Notes: generated from the sequence alone by a model not told the origin. Shown: positions 43,121 through 52,606, counted from the first letter of the stretch. The stretch is DNA of 64,000 nt from Imperialibacter roseus (GCF_032999765.1 NZ_CP136051.1:4254417-4318416); one strand, 5' to 3'. Numbers and translations: made by a program.

Positions 43121-44674
43121 ATGCATCTCAACTATTTCTTTCTGAAACCGCTGTGCGAGGAGCTGGATGCCACCTGGCGTGGCTTCACATTAGGCGCATG
43201 CTTCAGCCAGCAAAAAGATGAGCTCATTTTTCACTTTTACAGAAACGAGGAAGAAAAGTTTATCAGGGTCTCCCTCATTCCCCAGCTCACTTTCATTTCA
43301 TTCCCTGAAAACTTTGCCAGGGGCAGAAAAAACAATGTCGATCTGTTTGAAGAAGCCATTGGTGGCCAATTGGAAATGGTCAGCATCACCCCCTGCGATC
43401 GCTCGTTTGTCATGGCGTTTAACAATGGCTTTAGCTTCCTCTTCAAAATGCATGGCAGCAGATCAAACATCATCGGCACCGACAAAAACGGTAACCAGAG
43501 GCTTTTCAGGAGCCAGCTTTTGGATGATGAAGGGCTCACACAAGAACAGCTTGTGTCAACACTTGCATTGACAAGAGAGCACTTTGACGAAGTGGAAGGT
43601 GAGCTTAGACAATTTGTTCCCATTTTGGGTAAGGAAACCACAGCATTTCTAAACGGGCTGGGCTACGATGACACAACGATAGAAAGAAAATGGGCACTGA
43701 TAACACAGATGCTAGGTGCTTTTGAAAGTCCCACGTTTTACATCTGCCGCTGGCAGGAAAAGGTGCAGCTGCTGCTTTTCAGAGCAGGGGAAGTGCTCAT
43801 GGAAACTGACTCGGCTATTGAGGCAACTACGGTTTATGCGCAAAAGGTCAGCAGGGAGTTTTACCTAAAAACCGAGCTTCACCCGCTGCTGCAACGCCTG
43901 AGAAAAGAGCTGAAGCAAACAGAAAGCTACCTGAAACAGTCAAAAGCTAAATTGATTGACCTGAAAGAAGGAAAAAGCTACTCCCAACTGGCCGATGTGC
44001 TTATGGCCAACCTTTACCAGGTAAAAGAAGGACTGGAGGAAGTGGTGCTTGATAATTTTTATACCGGCCAGCCAGTTAGCATCAAGCTTAAGAGGGCTTT
44101 GACCCCGCAGAAAAATGCAGAGATTTTTTACCGGAAAGCCAAAAACCAAAAGATTGAAATAGAGAAACTAGAGGAGGCCATTGCTGCTAAGGAAGCGCTG
44201 GAGGAAACTGTTGCAGAACATCTGCTGCATCTGGAAGACATGACCGACCTGAAACTCATCAGGCAGTATATTCAGCAACACGGACTAGCGAAAGAATCGA
44301 AACAAGCTGCCATAAACCGCCCTTTTAAAGTGTTCCAGATTGGGCTGTACGAGGCGTGGGTGGGCACCAACGCCAAAAACAACGACGAGTTGACCCTGAA
44401 GTACGCTACAAAAAACGACCTTTGGCTGCATGCCAAAGATGTGCCTGGCTCGCATGTAGTATTGAAATGGAGAGCAGGACAAAACTTCCCAAAGCCGGTT
44501 ATCGAGCAGGCGGCGGCTCTGGCTGCCTACTATTCTAAAAGGAAAACAGACACACTTTGCCCTGTAATTTTCACGCCAAAAAAATGGGTGAGAAAACCAA
44601 AAGGCGCTCATCCTGGAGCCGTAATTGTGGAGAGAGAAGAGGTGATTATGGTTGAGCCGGGGCTGCCAAACTAA
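43121..44674 (+). CDS. NFACT-family ribosome quality control protein (RqcH/Rqc2-like)
   Basis: This 517-residue protein has the RqcH/Rqc2/Tae2 layout: an NFACT-N domain (residues 1-220), a helical HhH/coiled-coil stalk (about 265-400, e.g. LRKELKQTESYLKQSKAKL) and a C-terminal NFACT-R domain with NDLWLHAKDVPGSHVVLK and AAALAAYYSK. The Asp-Arg pair essential for tRNA handling in RqcH is kept as CDRSF (D93-R94). Such proteins bind stalled 50S-nascent chain complexes and add C-terminal alanine tails. It stands 27 nt after the MBL gene, possibly in the same operon by chance. Confidence 0.9.
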   Translation: MHLNYFFLKPLCEELDATWRGFTLGACFSQQKDELIFHFYRNEEEKFIRVSLIPQLTFISFPENFARGRKNNVDLFEEAIGGQLEMVSITPCDRSFVMAFNNGFSFLFKMHGSRSNIIGTDKNGNQRLFRSQLLDDEGLTQEQLVSTLALTREHFDEVEGELRQFVPILGKETTAFLNGLGYDDTTIERKWALITQMLGAFESPTFYICRWQEKVQLLLFRAGEVLMETDSAIEATTVYAQKVSREFYLKTELHPLLQRLRKELKQTESYLKQSKAKLIDLKEGKSYSQLADVLMANLYQVKEGLEEVVLDNFYTGQPVSIKLKRALTPQKNAEIFYRKAKNQKIEIEKLEEAIAAKEALEETVAEHLLHLEDMTDLKLIRQYIQQHGLAKESKQAAINRPFKVFQIGLYEAWVGTNAKNNDELTLKYATKNDLWLHAKDVPGSHVVLKWRAGQNFPKPVIEQAAALAAYYSKRKTDTLCPVIFTPKKWVRKPKGAHPGAVIVEREEVIMVEPGLPN

Positions 44675-44718
44675 CGAGAATTCATTGCAGCCTCCGTTCA
44701 ATTATTTATCTTTATCTA

Positions 44719-45339
44719 ATGGCAAAGCCCTACCAAACACCGGAGACCGACATCAACGACATCATGTTGCTTGAGCCGGAAGCTACCTATAGCTACGCCC
44801 ACTACCTTCGGTGGAGTTTCGAGGAGAGGGTGGAGTTGATCAAAGGAAAGGTTTTCCATATGTCGCCAGCCCCAAACCGGGCACATCAGGACATTAGCGG
44901 AAACCTCCATGGCATTCTTTGGAGCTTTTTAAGAAAAAAGAAATGCAAGGCCTACGCTGCCCCCTTCGATGTGCGGCTGCCACAAAAACCATCAGATCCC
45001 GATAATCGGATTTTCTCCGTGGTTCAGCCAGACATTTGTGTGGTGTGCGATCCCTCCAAACTAGATGACAAAGGCTGCAGTGGCGCACCTGATATTATGG
45101 TAGAGATTCTCTCCCCATCCACTTCTTCGAAAGACCTCAAAGATAAGTTTAGCCTATATGAAGAAAATGGTGTAAAAGAGTACTGGGTGGTTTATCCGGG
45201 TGAAAAAGTCGTAGAAGTTTTCGTGCTGCGTAGTGATGGGAAATACAGCCAATCTTTAAAGTTTACAGACGACGAAAGCGTGACTTCCACCGCCGTTCCC
45301 GGACTGACAATTGACGTGAACGATATTTTCGATTATTGA
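44719..45339 (+). CDS. Uma2 family (DUF820) putative endonuclease
   Basis: This 206-residue protein has the Uma2/DUF820 fold: VELIKGKVFHMSPAPNRAHQ, FDVRLP, and the PD-(D/E)XK nuclease core PDICVVC and PDIMVEILSPSTSSKDLKDK, then KEYWVVYPGEKVVEVF. The family is very abundant in cyanobacteria and some Bacteroidota, and its biological role is uncertain. It is 44 nt after the NFACT gene and 6 nt before a DinB gene. Confidence 0.88.
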   Translation: MAKPYQTPETDINDIMLLEPEATYSYAHYLRWSFEERVELIKGKVFHMSPAPNRAHQDISGNLHGILWSFLRKKKCKAYAAPFDVRLPQKPSDPDNRIFSVVQPDICVVCDPSKLDDKGCSGAPDIMVEILSPSTSSKDLKDKFSLYEENGVKEYWVVYPGEKVVEVFVLRSDGKYSQSLKFTDDESVTSTAVPGLTIDVNDIFDY

Positions 45340-45345
45340 TATAAA

Positions 45346-45858
45346 ATGACACCTTCCCTACTCGCTGTTGAAGTTAAACAGCATGCCATCATGCGCTTGC
45401 AGGAAAACACGCAAAAAATAGCCAAATGCCTTGATCAACTATCTGAGGTGGAAATATGGCAGCGCCCTAACGCCTCATCCAACAGCATGGGTAACCTTAT
45501 TCTTCATCTCTGTGGAAATATTACCCAGTACATTATTTCATCATTGGGGGGCAAAGAAGACCGTAGAGTGAGAGATGAAGAGTTTGACGCAAAGGGCGGC
45601 TACAGCAAAAAAGAGCTCCAGTTGAAGCTTGAAAGCACCGTTGCTCAAGCCATTGAAGTGATCCAAACTATCTCTGACGAGGAACTCCTTAGAGTTCGGC
45701 CTGTGCAAGCCTACGAGTTTTCAGGGGTTGGCAATGTTATTCATGCCGTAGAGCACTACTCCTACCACACGGGGCAAATTGCCTTTTGGACGAAACAGGT
45801 GAGAAACAAAGACCTGGGCTTTTATGCCGATGTCGATCTTAACAGAAAGGGTCAGTGA
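45346..45858 (+). CDS. DinB-like four-helix protein
   Basis: The 170-residue four-helix bundle is of the DinB/YfiT superfamily. The predicted metal-binding histidines lie in LILHLCGNI (about residue 55) and HAVEHYSYHTGQIAFW near residue 130. It is cytosolic; members include thiol transferases, but no activity is assured. It begins 6 nt after the Uma2 gene and is followed by the convergent acyltransferase gene. Confidence 0.82.
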   Translation: MTPSLLAVEVKQHAIMRLQENTQKIAKCLDQLSEVEIWQRPNASSNSMGNLILHLCGNITQYIISSLGGKEDRRVRDEEFDAKGGYSKKELQLKLESTVAQAIEVIQTISDEELLRVRPVQAYEFSGVGNVIHAVEHYSYHTGQIAFWTKQVRNKDLGFYADVDLNRKGQ

Positions 45859-45879
45859 TTTTACATGCAGCAAAAACCA

Positions 45880-46635
45880 CTAAGCCTCGGCTGGCATGGC
45901 CTTCAACTCTATCACCTGCTCCCTGGCTTTTCCAATAAATGTGTTGATATCCGTTTTGCCATCATGCTTAACAGGCAGGCCGATATGGACATCTACTTTA
46001 TGAGGTTTTATAGCAAACCTGCCGGCTTTCCACACTTTTTCCGACCCACTAATAGCCACTGGAACCACATGCACTCCAGCTTGAGATGCCAGGAGAAATG
46101 GCCCCTTTTTGAAAATGCCGACTTCTCCATTGCGACTTCTGGTTCCCTCCGGAAACATCAGTACATTTTTGCCTCCTTTAATAAGTTGGCCAGCCTTTTT
46201 TAAACTTTCAATAGCCTTTTCTCTGTTGCTCCTGTCAACGAATATCATCCCTGTGCCCATCATGTACCACCCAAGAAATGGCACTTTTTTCAGCTCCTGC
46301 TTGGCAACAAAGTAAAGATTAACGGGTACTGCCCTGAACAAAACAGCAATATCAAGATATGACAGATGATTGCTGACAAACACATACGAGTCTTTGTCAT
46401 TGACGTGCGCAGTTCCTTCCACTTTCAGCGTAACTCCACATGCCCACAAAATCCCAGGCGACCACCAGGTCCGTGCCATCACAACCGGTATTTTTCTATC
46501 GAATGTAATGATCATGATCAACAGAGAGGAGGAAATCATAAGGATACTCCAAAACACACAAAACAGAAGGCGAAACGGCGTAGACACTAATAATTGATTA
46601 TGATGAATGCTCACAAAGCTAAAACAAAGCACCAA
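45880..46635 (-). CDS. plsC: 1-acyl-sn-glycerol-3-phosphate acyltransferase
   Basis: This membrane enzyme makes phosphatidic acid. The H-X4-D motif is NHLSYLDIAVLF (about residue 90) and the substrate motif is FPEGTRSRNG (about residue 160), with FVDRSNR between them. The N-terminus has one or two hydrophobic helices (LLFCVFWSILMISSSLLIMII). The length of 251 is typical. It is the second phospholipid acyltransferase of the window, after the PlsB-like one at the left end. It is divergent from the SDR-like gene. Confidence 0.93.
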   Translation of the reverse strand: MVLCFSFVSIHHNQLLVSTPFRLLFCVFWSILMISSSLLIMIITFDRKIPVVMARTWWSPGILWACGVTLKVEGTAHVNDKDSYVFVSNHLSYLDIAVLFRAVPVNLYFVAKQELKKVPFLGWYMMGTGMIFVDRSNREKAIESLKKAGQLIKGGKNVLMFPEGTRSRNGEVGIFKKGPFLLASQAGVHVVPVAISGSEKVWKAGRFAIKPHKVDVHIGLPVKHDGKTDINTFIGKAREQVIELKAMPAEA

Positions 46636-46728
46636 AAACCACCCGATTGTTTTTCGATAAAGCCCTCCGTTGGTATAAAACTGATTTAAGGGACAGATTG
46701 AGACAGCTTTTTCTTAATATCGTGTCGC

Positions 46729-47565
46729 ATGGAAAACAGCACCTCAAAGAAGTCAGTTAGCGTTTTAGGTTGTGGCTGGCTCGGCTTGCCACTGGCAAGG
46801 CACCTGCTTCAAAATGGATTTAAGATCAAAGGGTCTACCACCTCCCCTGAAAAACTTGCCTTACTGAAAAAGACCGGCATCGAACCGTTCCTGATTCAGT
46901 TGTCCGACGGCGGAGACTATTCCCAGCTATCGGACTTTCTTACATCGGACATTCTGATTGTCAACTACCCCCCGGGCGTTAGAAAAGGCGGAGCTGAGCA
47001 GTTCCGAAATTCATTCGGTATCCTTTTGGACAGTGTAGCTAAGTCGCTTGTTGGCAAAATCATTTACATCAGCTCAACGTCTGTCTATCCAAATACCAAC
47101 GAAGTTGTCTCAGAAGAAATGCAGCTTCTGCCTGATTCTGAAGCCGGGAAGGTTTTGCTCGACGCTGAAGACCGGCTGAGAAAACTAGATGGCAAGGAGG
47201 TGATCATTCTGCGTATGGCCGGCCTGATTGGCCACGACCGCCAGCCGGCCAGGTTCTTCGCCGGAAAAAAAGGGCTGGCAAATGGTGAAGAGTTGGTCAA
47301 CCTGATCCACCGGGACGATTGCGTTAACATCATTCACAAAATGATCGAAGGGCAAGCGAGCGGCGACACATTTAACTGCTGCAGTGATACTCACCCGCCA
47401 AAAAGGGATTTCTATACAAAGGCTTCTGAGGTTTTGGGGATAGTTCTTCCTCAATTTGCTGCGTCTGACGTCACCTCCTTTAAAATCGTCAGCAACGAGA
47501 AGCTTAAGAGCCAGCTGAAATACAATTTTATTTACGGAGATTTAACAAAATTCGATTGGCCTTAA
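46729..47565 (+). CDS. NAD(P)-binding Rossmann protein, YeeZ-like
   Basis: This 278-residue cytosolic protein has an extended SDR/epimerase-type Rossmann fold. The N-terminus SVSVLGCGWLGLPLARHLL carries the GxGxxG motif, and LIVNYPPG, IIYISSTSVYPNTN and ILRMAGLIGHDRQPARFF follow. The catalytic Tyr-x3-Lys of classical SDRs is not obvious; the SSTSVYP segment holds the candidate tyrosine. The E. coli homologue YeeZ has no firm role. The next gene is 64 nt downstream. Confidence 0.82.
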   Translation: MENSTSKKSVSVLGCGWLGLPLARHLLQNGFKIKGSTTSPEKLALLKKTGIEPFLIQLSDGGDYSQLSDFLTSDILIVNYPPGVRKGGAEQFRNSFGILLDSVAKSLVGKIIYISSTSVYPNTNEVVSEEMQLLPDSEAGKVLLDAEDRLRKLDGKEVIILRMAGLIGHDRQPARFFAGKKGLANGEELVNLIHRDDCVNIIHKMIEGQASGDTFNCCSDTHPPKRDFYTKASEVLGIVLPQFAASDVTSFKIVSNEKLKSQLKYNFIYGDLTKFDWP

Positions 47566-47629
47566 ATCGAGTTTCCGGCCCGCATTTGTTGTTCTCTTTC
47601 CCTAATTTTGAGGCGTCAGTTATACGATT

Positions 47630-48232
47630 ATGGATCTTCAATACGCCCTCGAACTTATCGGCACATTCTTTTTTGCCATTTCCGGCGCCCTGGCGCTACA
47701 GGGCAAAGAAGCCGACTGGTTTGCTGCGGCCTTCACTGGCTTTCTAACAGCCATTGGAGGAGGTACCTTGAGGGACGTGCTGCTTGGTAGCTATCCCCTG
47801 GTATGGATTGGTGACATTAATTTCCTCTACGCCATCATTCTTGGTGTCATCGTTACCTTTATTCTGTACGGCTTTGTTTCCAGGCTAAAACGAACCTTCA
47901 TGCTGTTCGACACTGTGGGCATAGCCTTCTTTACAATTTTGGGAGTTGAAAAGGCCCTCTCTGTTGGTGTAAGGCCAGAAATAGCAGCCATTATGGGCAT
48001 GTTTACTGCTATCATGGGCGGGGTGATCCGGGACACACTGACCAACGAACTGCCGGTGATTTTCAGGAAAGAGATTTATGCTACAGCCTGCCTGGCCGGC
48101 GCTATTTGCTACTTATCGCTAAGGCTGTTTGAAATTGATCGCAATGTCAACCTGCTGATTTCCATTGGCGTAATCGTTGTAATCCGGCTACTGGCAGTAA
48201 AATTCAGACTGTCACTGCCAAAGTTGAAGTAG
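47630..48232 (+). CDS. TRIC/UPF0126 family membrane channel-like protein
   Basis: This 200-residue inner-membrane protein has seven helices made of two internal repeats. Each repeat has a glycine-rich GGGTLRD (residue about 44) or GGVIRDT (about 125) motif, the signature of UPF0126/YadS and the TRIC cation channel superfamily. ALELIGTFFFAISGALAL is its first helix. Bacterial TRIC proteins form trimers that conduct K+ or, in some cases, move other solutes. It has no obvious operon partner. Confidence 0.92.
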   Translation: MDLQYALELIGTFFFAISGALALQGKEADWFAAAFTGFLTAIGGGTLRDVLLGSYPLVWIGDINFLYAIILGVIVTFILYGFVSRLKRTFMLFDTVGIAFFTILGVEKALSVGVRPEIAAIMGMFTAIMGGVIRDTLTNELPVIFRKEIYATACLAGAICYLSLRLFEIDRNVNLLISIGVIVVIRLLAVKFRLSLPKLK

Positions 48233-48244
48233 GCTACAAAACAC

Positions 48245-48274
48245 AAAAGCTGTCAAAAGACAGCTTCGGGTTTC
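48245..48274. terminator. Bidirectional hairpin between the TRIC and 98-residue genes
   Basis: AAGCTGTC-AAAA-GACAGCTT (48247-48266) is an 8-bp perfect stem. On the minus strand it is followed by TTGTGTTTTG, so it best serves the minus-strand gene; the plus-strand tract is weak. Confidence 0.6.
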
Positions 48275-48294
48275 ACATTAAAAACATCACTCTT

Positions 48295-48591
48295 CTAAAC
48301 TGGAACGTTTAGGTTCTTGACCGTATCCACAGGTCCGAAGTTTCTGGACTCCATCACGGTCTTTTTGCCCTTGATAAGTCTCACCTCTACAGGCATCACT
48401 TTGTGCTCAATATTTTTTCTGACAACCCTGTCATAGTACAGCTTCGCTTTCTGGTACTGCCCCTTACCAAACTCCTCCCGATCTTGAAAAGATTGTACTT
48501 CCGGAAAATTCGGAATTACGTGATACAAACGTACGGTTACCGAATAGGTAGGCTTAAAAGAATTTAAAAAGTCAATCCACGCTTTTTTCAT
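48295..48591 (-). CDS. Small hypothetical protein
   Basis: This 98-residue basic cytosolic protein begins MKKAWIDFLNSFKPTYSVTVRLY and contains FPEVQSFQDREEFGKGQY, KAKLYYDRVV, VRLIKGKKTVMESRNFGP. No domain is recognised. Alternating strands and helix suggest a small folded protein. It is flanked by a terminator hairpin on its 3' side. Coding is supported by the clean frame and good codon use, and its family is unknown. Confidence 0.6.
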   Translation of the reverse strand: MKKAWIDFLNSFKPTYSVTVRLYHVIPNFPEVQSFQDREEFGKGQYQKAKLYYDRVVRKNIEHKVMPVEVRLIKGKKTVMESRNFGPVDTVKNLNVPV

Positions 48592-48796
48592 AGACCACTA
48601 AAATATAGGTTTTGACAAATCTACACCATGGCAAAATACAGAACAATTTGAAAGTACACTAATTTACGTGGTTTCTAATTATTTATTAAGTAATAAAAAG
48701 TCGGAATGGCGAGGAAAAATTCAGCCCGCCCTTCAAAAAAGCAATACTCCATATCGTGTTTTTTCTCATCTTAGACTTCTTAAACTCCACACTCCC

Positions 48797-50026
48797 ATGG
48801 CTAAAAAGTCTGTGTTCGATCCTCAGTCCGTACATCACCAGTTTCCTGCCTTACGGCGTCTGCACAACAAGAAACCCCTCATCTTTCTGGATGGCCCAGG
48901 CGGCACCCAAGTACCTGAGAGGGTCATCAGAGCTATTTCAACCTACTATCGCCGGTCCAACGCCAACACCCACGGTGCCTTTGTCACCACACGGGAAACC
49001 GATAAAGTAATGGCGGACGCCCGGGCAAAGATGGCAACCCTGCTGGGGGCTCCTGGCCCGGAGTGCATCTCTCTTGGTCAGAACATGACCACTATCAATT
49101 ATTCGCTGGCCCGGGCAATGAGCAGGCTGCTGAAGCCTGGCGATGAAGTATTGATCACACAACTTGACCACGAGGCCAACCGGGGCCCGTGGCTTACCCT
49201 GAGAGATTTTGGTGTCAAAGTGCGGGAGGTGAAGCTTTTACCCACCGGCACACTGGACTATGCTGATTTTGAGCAGAAGCTCAATGAAAATACCCGGCTG
49301 GTTTGCATGGGCATGTCGAGCAACGCCATAGGCACTGTCAACGATTTTGCACTGGTGAGGCAAATGACCTACAAGGTGGGGGCCTGGCTCCTGCTGGATG
49401 CAGTTCACTATGCGCCGCACTTCAGCATCGATGTGCAAGCCATTGGCTGCGACTTCCTCATTTGTTCGGCCTACAAATTCTATGGGCCTCATGTGGGTAT
49501 ATTGTATGCAAAGCCAGGCCTGCTCGACAGGCTGCCAACCGACAGGCTAAGAACCACCGACCAGATAGCCCCCTATTCCATTGAAACAGGAACGCTCAAT
49601 CATGCGGCCATGGCTGGTGTTTCCGCCGCTGTTGATTTTATCGCTTCAATGGGATCAGGCAATAGCCTGAGAGAGAAGCTGGATGATGCTTACGCCAAAG
49701 TAAGTCAACATGAGTTCGCCCTGGCATCAAAACTTTACACAGAACTAAAGGCCATCAAGGGCATGACGGTTGTAGGGCAGGATTTTTCATCTGAAAAAAG
49801 AACTCCCACCGTGTCGTTTACAGTCAAAGGAAAAACGGCCGAAGAGGTCTGCAAGCAGCTTGCTGCGGAAAACATTTGCGCCTGGGACGGCCATTTTTAT
49901 GCCGTGCGGGCCATTGAAGTGCTGGGCCTTCTGGAAAAAGGTGGAGTTACCCGTATGGGAATTTCACTCTATAATACCGAACAAGAAATTGACTACGTAA
50001 TCAAGGCCGTGAAAAAATTGACATAG
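48797..50026 (+). CDS. Cysteine desulfurase-like class V aminotransferase
   Basis: This roughly 409-residue PLP enzyme begins MAKKSVFDPQSVHHQFPALR and has the class V signatures FLDGPGGTQVPERVI, ISLGQNMTTINYSLARA, the cofactor aspartate in LLLDAVHYAPHF and the Schiff-base lysine in CSAYKFYGPHVGIL. The C-terminus ends with MGISLYNTEQEIDYVI. The subgroup is often annotated as a 'cysteine desulfurase-like' protein, TIGR01976 type. The frame extends back to 48668, but the ATG at 48797 fits the family start. No Fe-S assembly genes are adjacent. Confidence 0.88.
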   Translation: MAKKSVFDPQSVHHQFPALRRLHNKKPLIFLDGPGGTQVPERVIRAISTYYRRSNANTHGAFVTTRETDKVMADARAKMATLLGAPGPECISLGQNMTTINYSLARAMSRLLKPGDEVLITQLDHEANRGPWLTLRDFGVKVREVKLLPTGTLDYADFEQKLNENTRLVCMGMSSNAIGTVNDFALVRQMTYKVGAWLLLDAVHYAPHFSIDVQAIGCDFLICSAYKFYGPHVGILYAKPGLLDRLPTDRLRTTDQIAPYSIETGTLNHAAMAGVSAAVDFIASMGSGNSLREKLDDAYAKVSQHEFALASKLYTELKAIKGMTVVGQDFSSEKRTPTVSFTVKGKTAEEVCKQLAAENICAWDGHFYAVRAIEVLGLLEKGGVTRMGISLYNTEQEIDYVIKAVKKLT

Positions 50027-50117
50027 GCCTTTCCTTTCGGTTTCACTCACTTCAAAATATCTCCCGCTGACTACTTAAATCCTTCTGCCCAGGACTTTAA
50101 CTTTTTTTAACATCCTT

Positions 50118-50135
50118 TTACGAAGAATTTCGTAA
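50118..50135. promoter_or_regulatory. Palindrome before the FtsX-type permease gene
   Basis: TTACGAA-GAAT-TTCGTAA is a perfect 7-4-7 inverted repeat 33 nt before the ATG. It may be an operator; the chance rate of such repeats is not negligible. Confidence 0.4.
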
Positions 50136-50168
50136 TATTTACAAGACTCAAACTCAAAAGGACTAATC

Positions 50169-52544
50169 ATGTTAAAAAGTTACCTAATGGTGAGCATCAG
50201 GCACCTGATGCGCCAGCCTACCTATGCTGCGCTTAATATTCTCGGTTTAACAATCGGAATTGTTTCCAGCTTACTAATCATTCTCTATCTGTCGCAAGAA
50301 CTTAGCTACGACAAACATCACGCAAAAGCGGACAGGATTTACCGCATTTCGTCGGACATCAAGGAACCTGACAATGCGTTCCGCTGGGCAGTGACCCAGC
50401 TCCCTCTTGGCCGAACGTTGAAGGCTGAATTTGAAGAGGTAGAGCAGTACGTCCGCTTTATTGGCAACGGCCGCACCAAGTTTATCAAAGACAATATCAA
50501 CTATTTTGAAGAAGACGTCTTTCAGGTAGACAGCACAGTGTTTGATGTTTTTTCCTTTGACCTTATTTCCGGCAACCCCTCCACAGCGCTACAGAATCCA
50601 AGCTCCATGGTCATCAGCAAAACCATGGCGGACAAAATTTTCAAAGGCGAAAACCCGGTTGGGCAAATCCTGAAAACAGACCAGAATTCCTTCGAAATAA
50701 CTGGTGTGTATGAAGACCTGCCTAAAACATCTCACATCAGACCCAATGCGATGATGTCGGCCAGCACTTCTGATAGAAATAACTCCCAAAACTGGGGCGG
50801 CTTTGGCATCTACACTTACGCTTTGTTAAGAGAGGGTGCTGACCCGAAAGTAGTGGAAACCAAGCTTAATGACATTATTGATAAATACGTAGCGGTGATC
50901 TTCGATCAGTTTGACATCGTGATCCGGTATGAAATGATTGCCATCAAAGACATTCACCTTTATTCCACTTTTGAAGGTGAACCTGAATCACTTGGCAACA
51001 TCAAATACATCTACATTTTTGCCGCCGTTGCCTTGTTCCTGATCGTTATTGCCAGCATCAACTATATGAACCTGTCGACCGCACGCTCCATGCGCAGAGC
51101 ATTGGAAGTAGGGATCAGAAAGGTAATGGGTGCTCAAAGGGGCATGTTGATTGGGCAGTTTATCACCGAATCGGTAGTGCTTACAGTTATCTCCTTAGTT
51201 ATCAGCTTAATAGTTTTGGCGATCGCTGTACCCCTTTTCAACGGATCCCTCGACACCAACTTATCTCTTTTAGACCTACTGCAGCCACAGCTCATCCTGG
51301 TGGTTCTGTGCATTCTGGTGCTGACTGGGTTTGTCAGTGGAAGTTACCCAGCCTTTTACCTGTCGAGCTTTAAACCAGCAGCAGTGCTAAAGGGCAAGGG
51401 AGCTAGCAGAGGCGGCAATCAATGGCTGCGACGTGTGCTGGTTGGTATCCAGTTCGCCATCTCCATCTTCATGCTGATAGGTACCTTCATCATCTACGAT
51501 CAAATGCAGTACCTGCGCAGCAAGGATTTGGGCTTCGACAAAGACCAGGTGGTTCGTGTGGTGCTGGACAACCAGGCCAGCCGTGAAAAGTATCCTGTTT
51601 TCCGAAATTCCCTGATGCAGAACCCTAATATCAAGTCCGTGGCTTCCTCGAGTACCTCGCCAGGGAATGGCTATGGCAAAAATGTGATGAGTGTCGAGAC
51701 CAACGAGGGAGTAATGGAAAATTATGGCATCGATGCCTACGTAGTCGACTATGACTTTTTCCCCACACTCAGCATTCCTTTTGAGAAAGGGCGAAATATC
51801 TCTTCTCAATACCCAAGCGACACAGCCACCTCAGTGATGGTAAACGAAGCCATGGTGGCCAGAATGGGCTGGGAAGAACCTATAGGCAAGAAGTTCCAGT
51901 TTGACCGTGACAGCACCGTGTTTCACCGAGTGGTGGGTGTGGTCAGGGATTTCCATCAGCAGTCTCTTTACAACCCCATTGAAGCCTTGATGTTCATTCC
52001 TGGCCTCAACAATTCGAGTGTGCTTATCAAAACATCGGAAGACCTGCAGGCTTCGCTTGCCGCCATAGAAGCCAGCTGGAACGAGGTGTATCCAGGCATT
52101 CCCTTCGATGCTACGTTCCTTGATGAGGAGTTTATGGAGCAGTATGAAACGGATCAACTTCGTGGCAAACTGTTTCTCGGGTTTTCGCTGATGATGATCT
52201 TTATAGCTTGTCTTGGCTTGCTCGGCTTAGCCTCCTTCATTGCCGAGCAGCGCACCAAAGAGATAAGCATCAGAAAAGTGCTGGGCGCCAACACTGGCGG
52301 CCTTGTAACTCTGCTTGTGAAAGATTTTGTGTGGCTGGTACTCATAGGTGCTGTGCCTGCGTTCGGGCTCGGCTACTATTTCATGAATGACTGGCTCAAA
52401 ACTTTCGAATATCACGTTGACATTAACCTGTTGTTGTTTGTCGTCGTGTTGTTGATCATCCTGGTTATTACTGTGTTGACAACTGGCTATCATGCGTTAA
52501 GGGCAGCCAACTCCAACCCGGCAAACAACCTGAAATATGAGTAA
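50169..52544 (+). CDS. FtsX/MacB-type ABC transporter permease
   Basis: This 791-residue inner-membrane permease has two FtsX-like units. An N-terminal helix (YAALNILGLTIGIVSSLLIILYL) and a periplasmic MacB_PCD-type domain (about residues 45-270) precede three helices; a second periplasmic part and a helical unit of the same type follow, ending with IAEQRTKEISIRKVLGA and later helices. VEVGIRKVMGA near residue 310 is the first EIGIRKVLGA-like coupling loop. No ATPase gene is beside it, so it must use one encoded elsewhere. Such permeases in Bacteroidota are poorly understood. A strong terminator follows. Confidence 0.9.
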   Translation: MLKSYLMVSIRHLMRQPTYAALNILGLTIGIVSSLLIILYLSQELSYDKHHAKADRIYRISSDIKEPDNAFRWAVTQLPLGRTLKAEFEEVEQYVRFIGNGRTKFIKDNINYFEEDVFQVDSTVFDVFSFDLISGNPSTALQNPSSMVISKTMADKIFKGENPVGQILKTDQNSFEITGVYEDLPKTSHIRPNAMMSASTSDRNNSQNWGGFGIYTYALLREGADPKVVETKLNDIIDKYVAVIFDQFDIVIRYEMIAIKDIHLYSTFEGEPESLGNIKYIYIFAAVALFLIVIASINYMNLSTARSMRRALEVGIRKVMGAQRGMLIGQFITESVVLTVISLVISLIVLAIAVPLFNGSLDTNLSLLDLLQPQLILVVLCILVLTGFVSGSYPAFYLSSFKPAAVLKGKGASRGGNQWLRRVLVGIQFAISIFMLIGTFIIYDQMQYLRSKDLGFDKDQVVRVVLDNQASREKYPVFRNSLMQNPNIKSVASSSTSPGNGYGKNVMSVETNEGVMENYGIDAYVVDYDFFPTLSIPFEKGRNISSQYPSDTATSVMVNEAMVARMGWEEPIGKKFQFDRDSTVFHRVVGVVRDFHQQSLYNPIEALMFIPGLNNSSVLIKTSEDLQASLAAIEASWNEVYPGIPFDATFLDEEFMEQYETDQLRGKLFLGFSLMMIFIACLGLLGLASFIAEQRTKEISIRKVLGANTGGLVTLLVKDFVWLVLIGAVPAFGLGYYFMNDWLKTFEYHVDINLLLFVVVLLIILVITVLTTGYHALRAANSNPANNLKYE

Positions 52545-52568
52545 ATTTCTGGCATAACTGCCAGTTTC

Positions 52569-52606
52569 AAAGCCCTGAAGTTGAACGACACTTCAGGGCT
52601 TTTTTT
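52569..52606 (+). terminator. Intrinsic terminator of the permease gene
   Basis: AAAGCCCTGAAG pairs perfectly with CTTCAGGGCTTT (12 bp) around a 10-nt loop, followed by a T-run, 24 nt after the stop codon. Confidence 0.93.

Noticed and set aside
44281-44310. TCGAAACA inside the NFACT gene as another copy of the small-gene promoter block
   Set aside because: Only the 8-base core matches, without the TTCR prefix, the upstream RTCG or the GTATWAW box.
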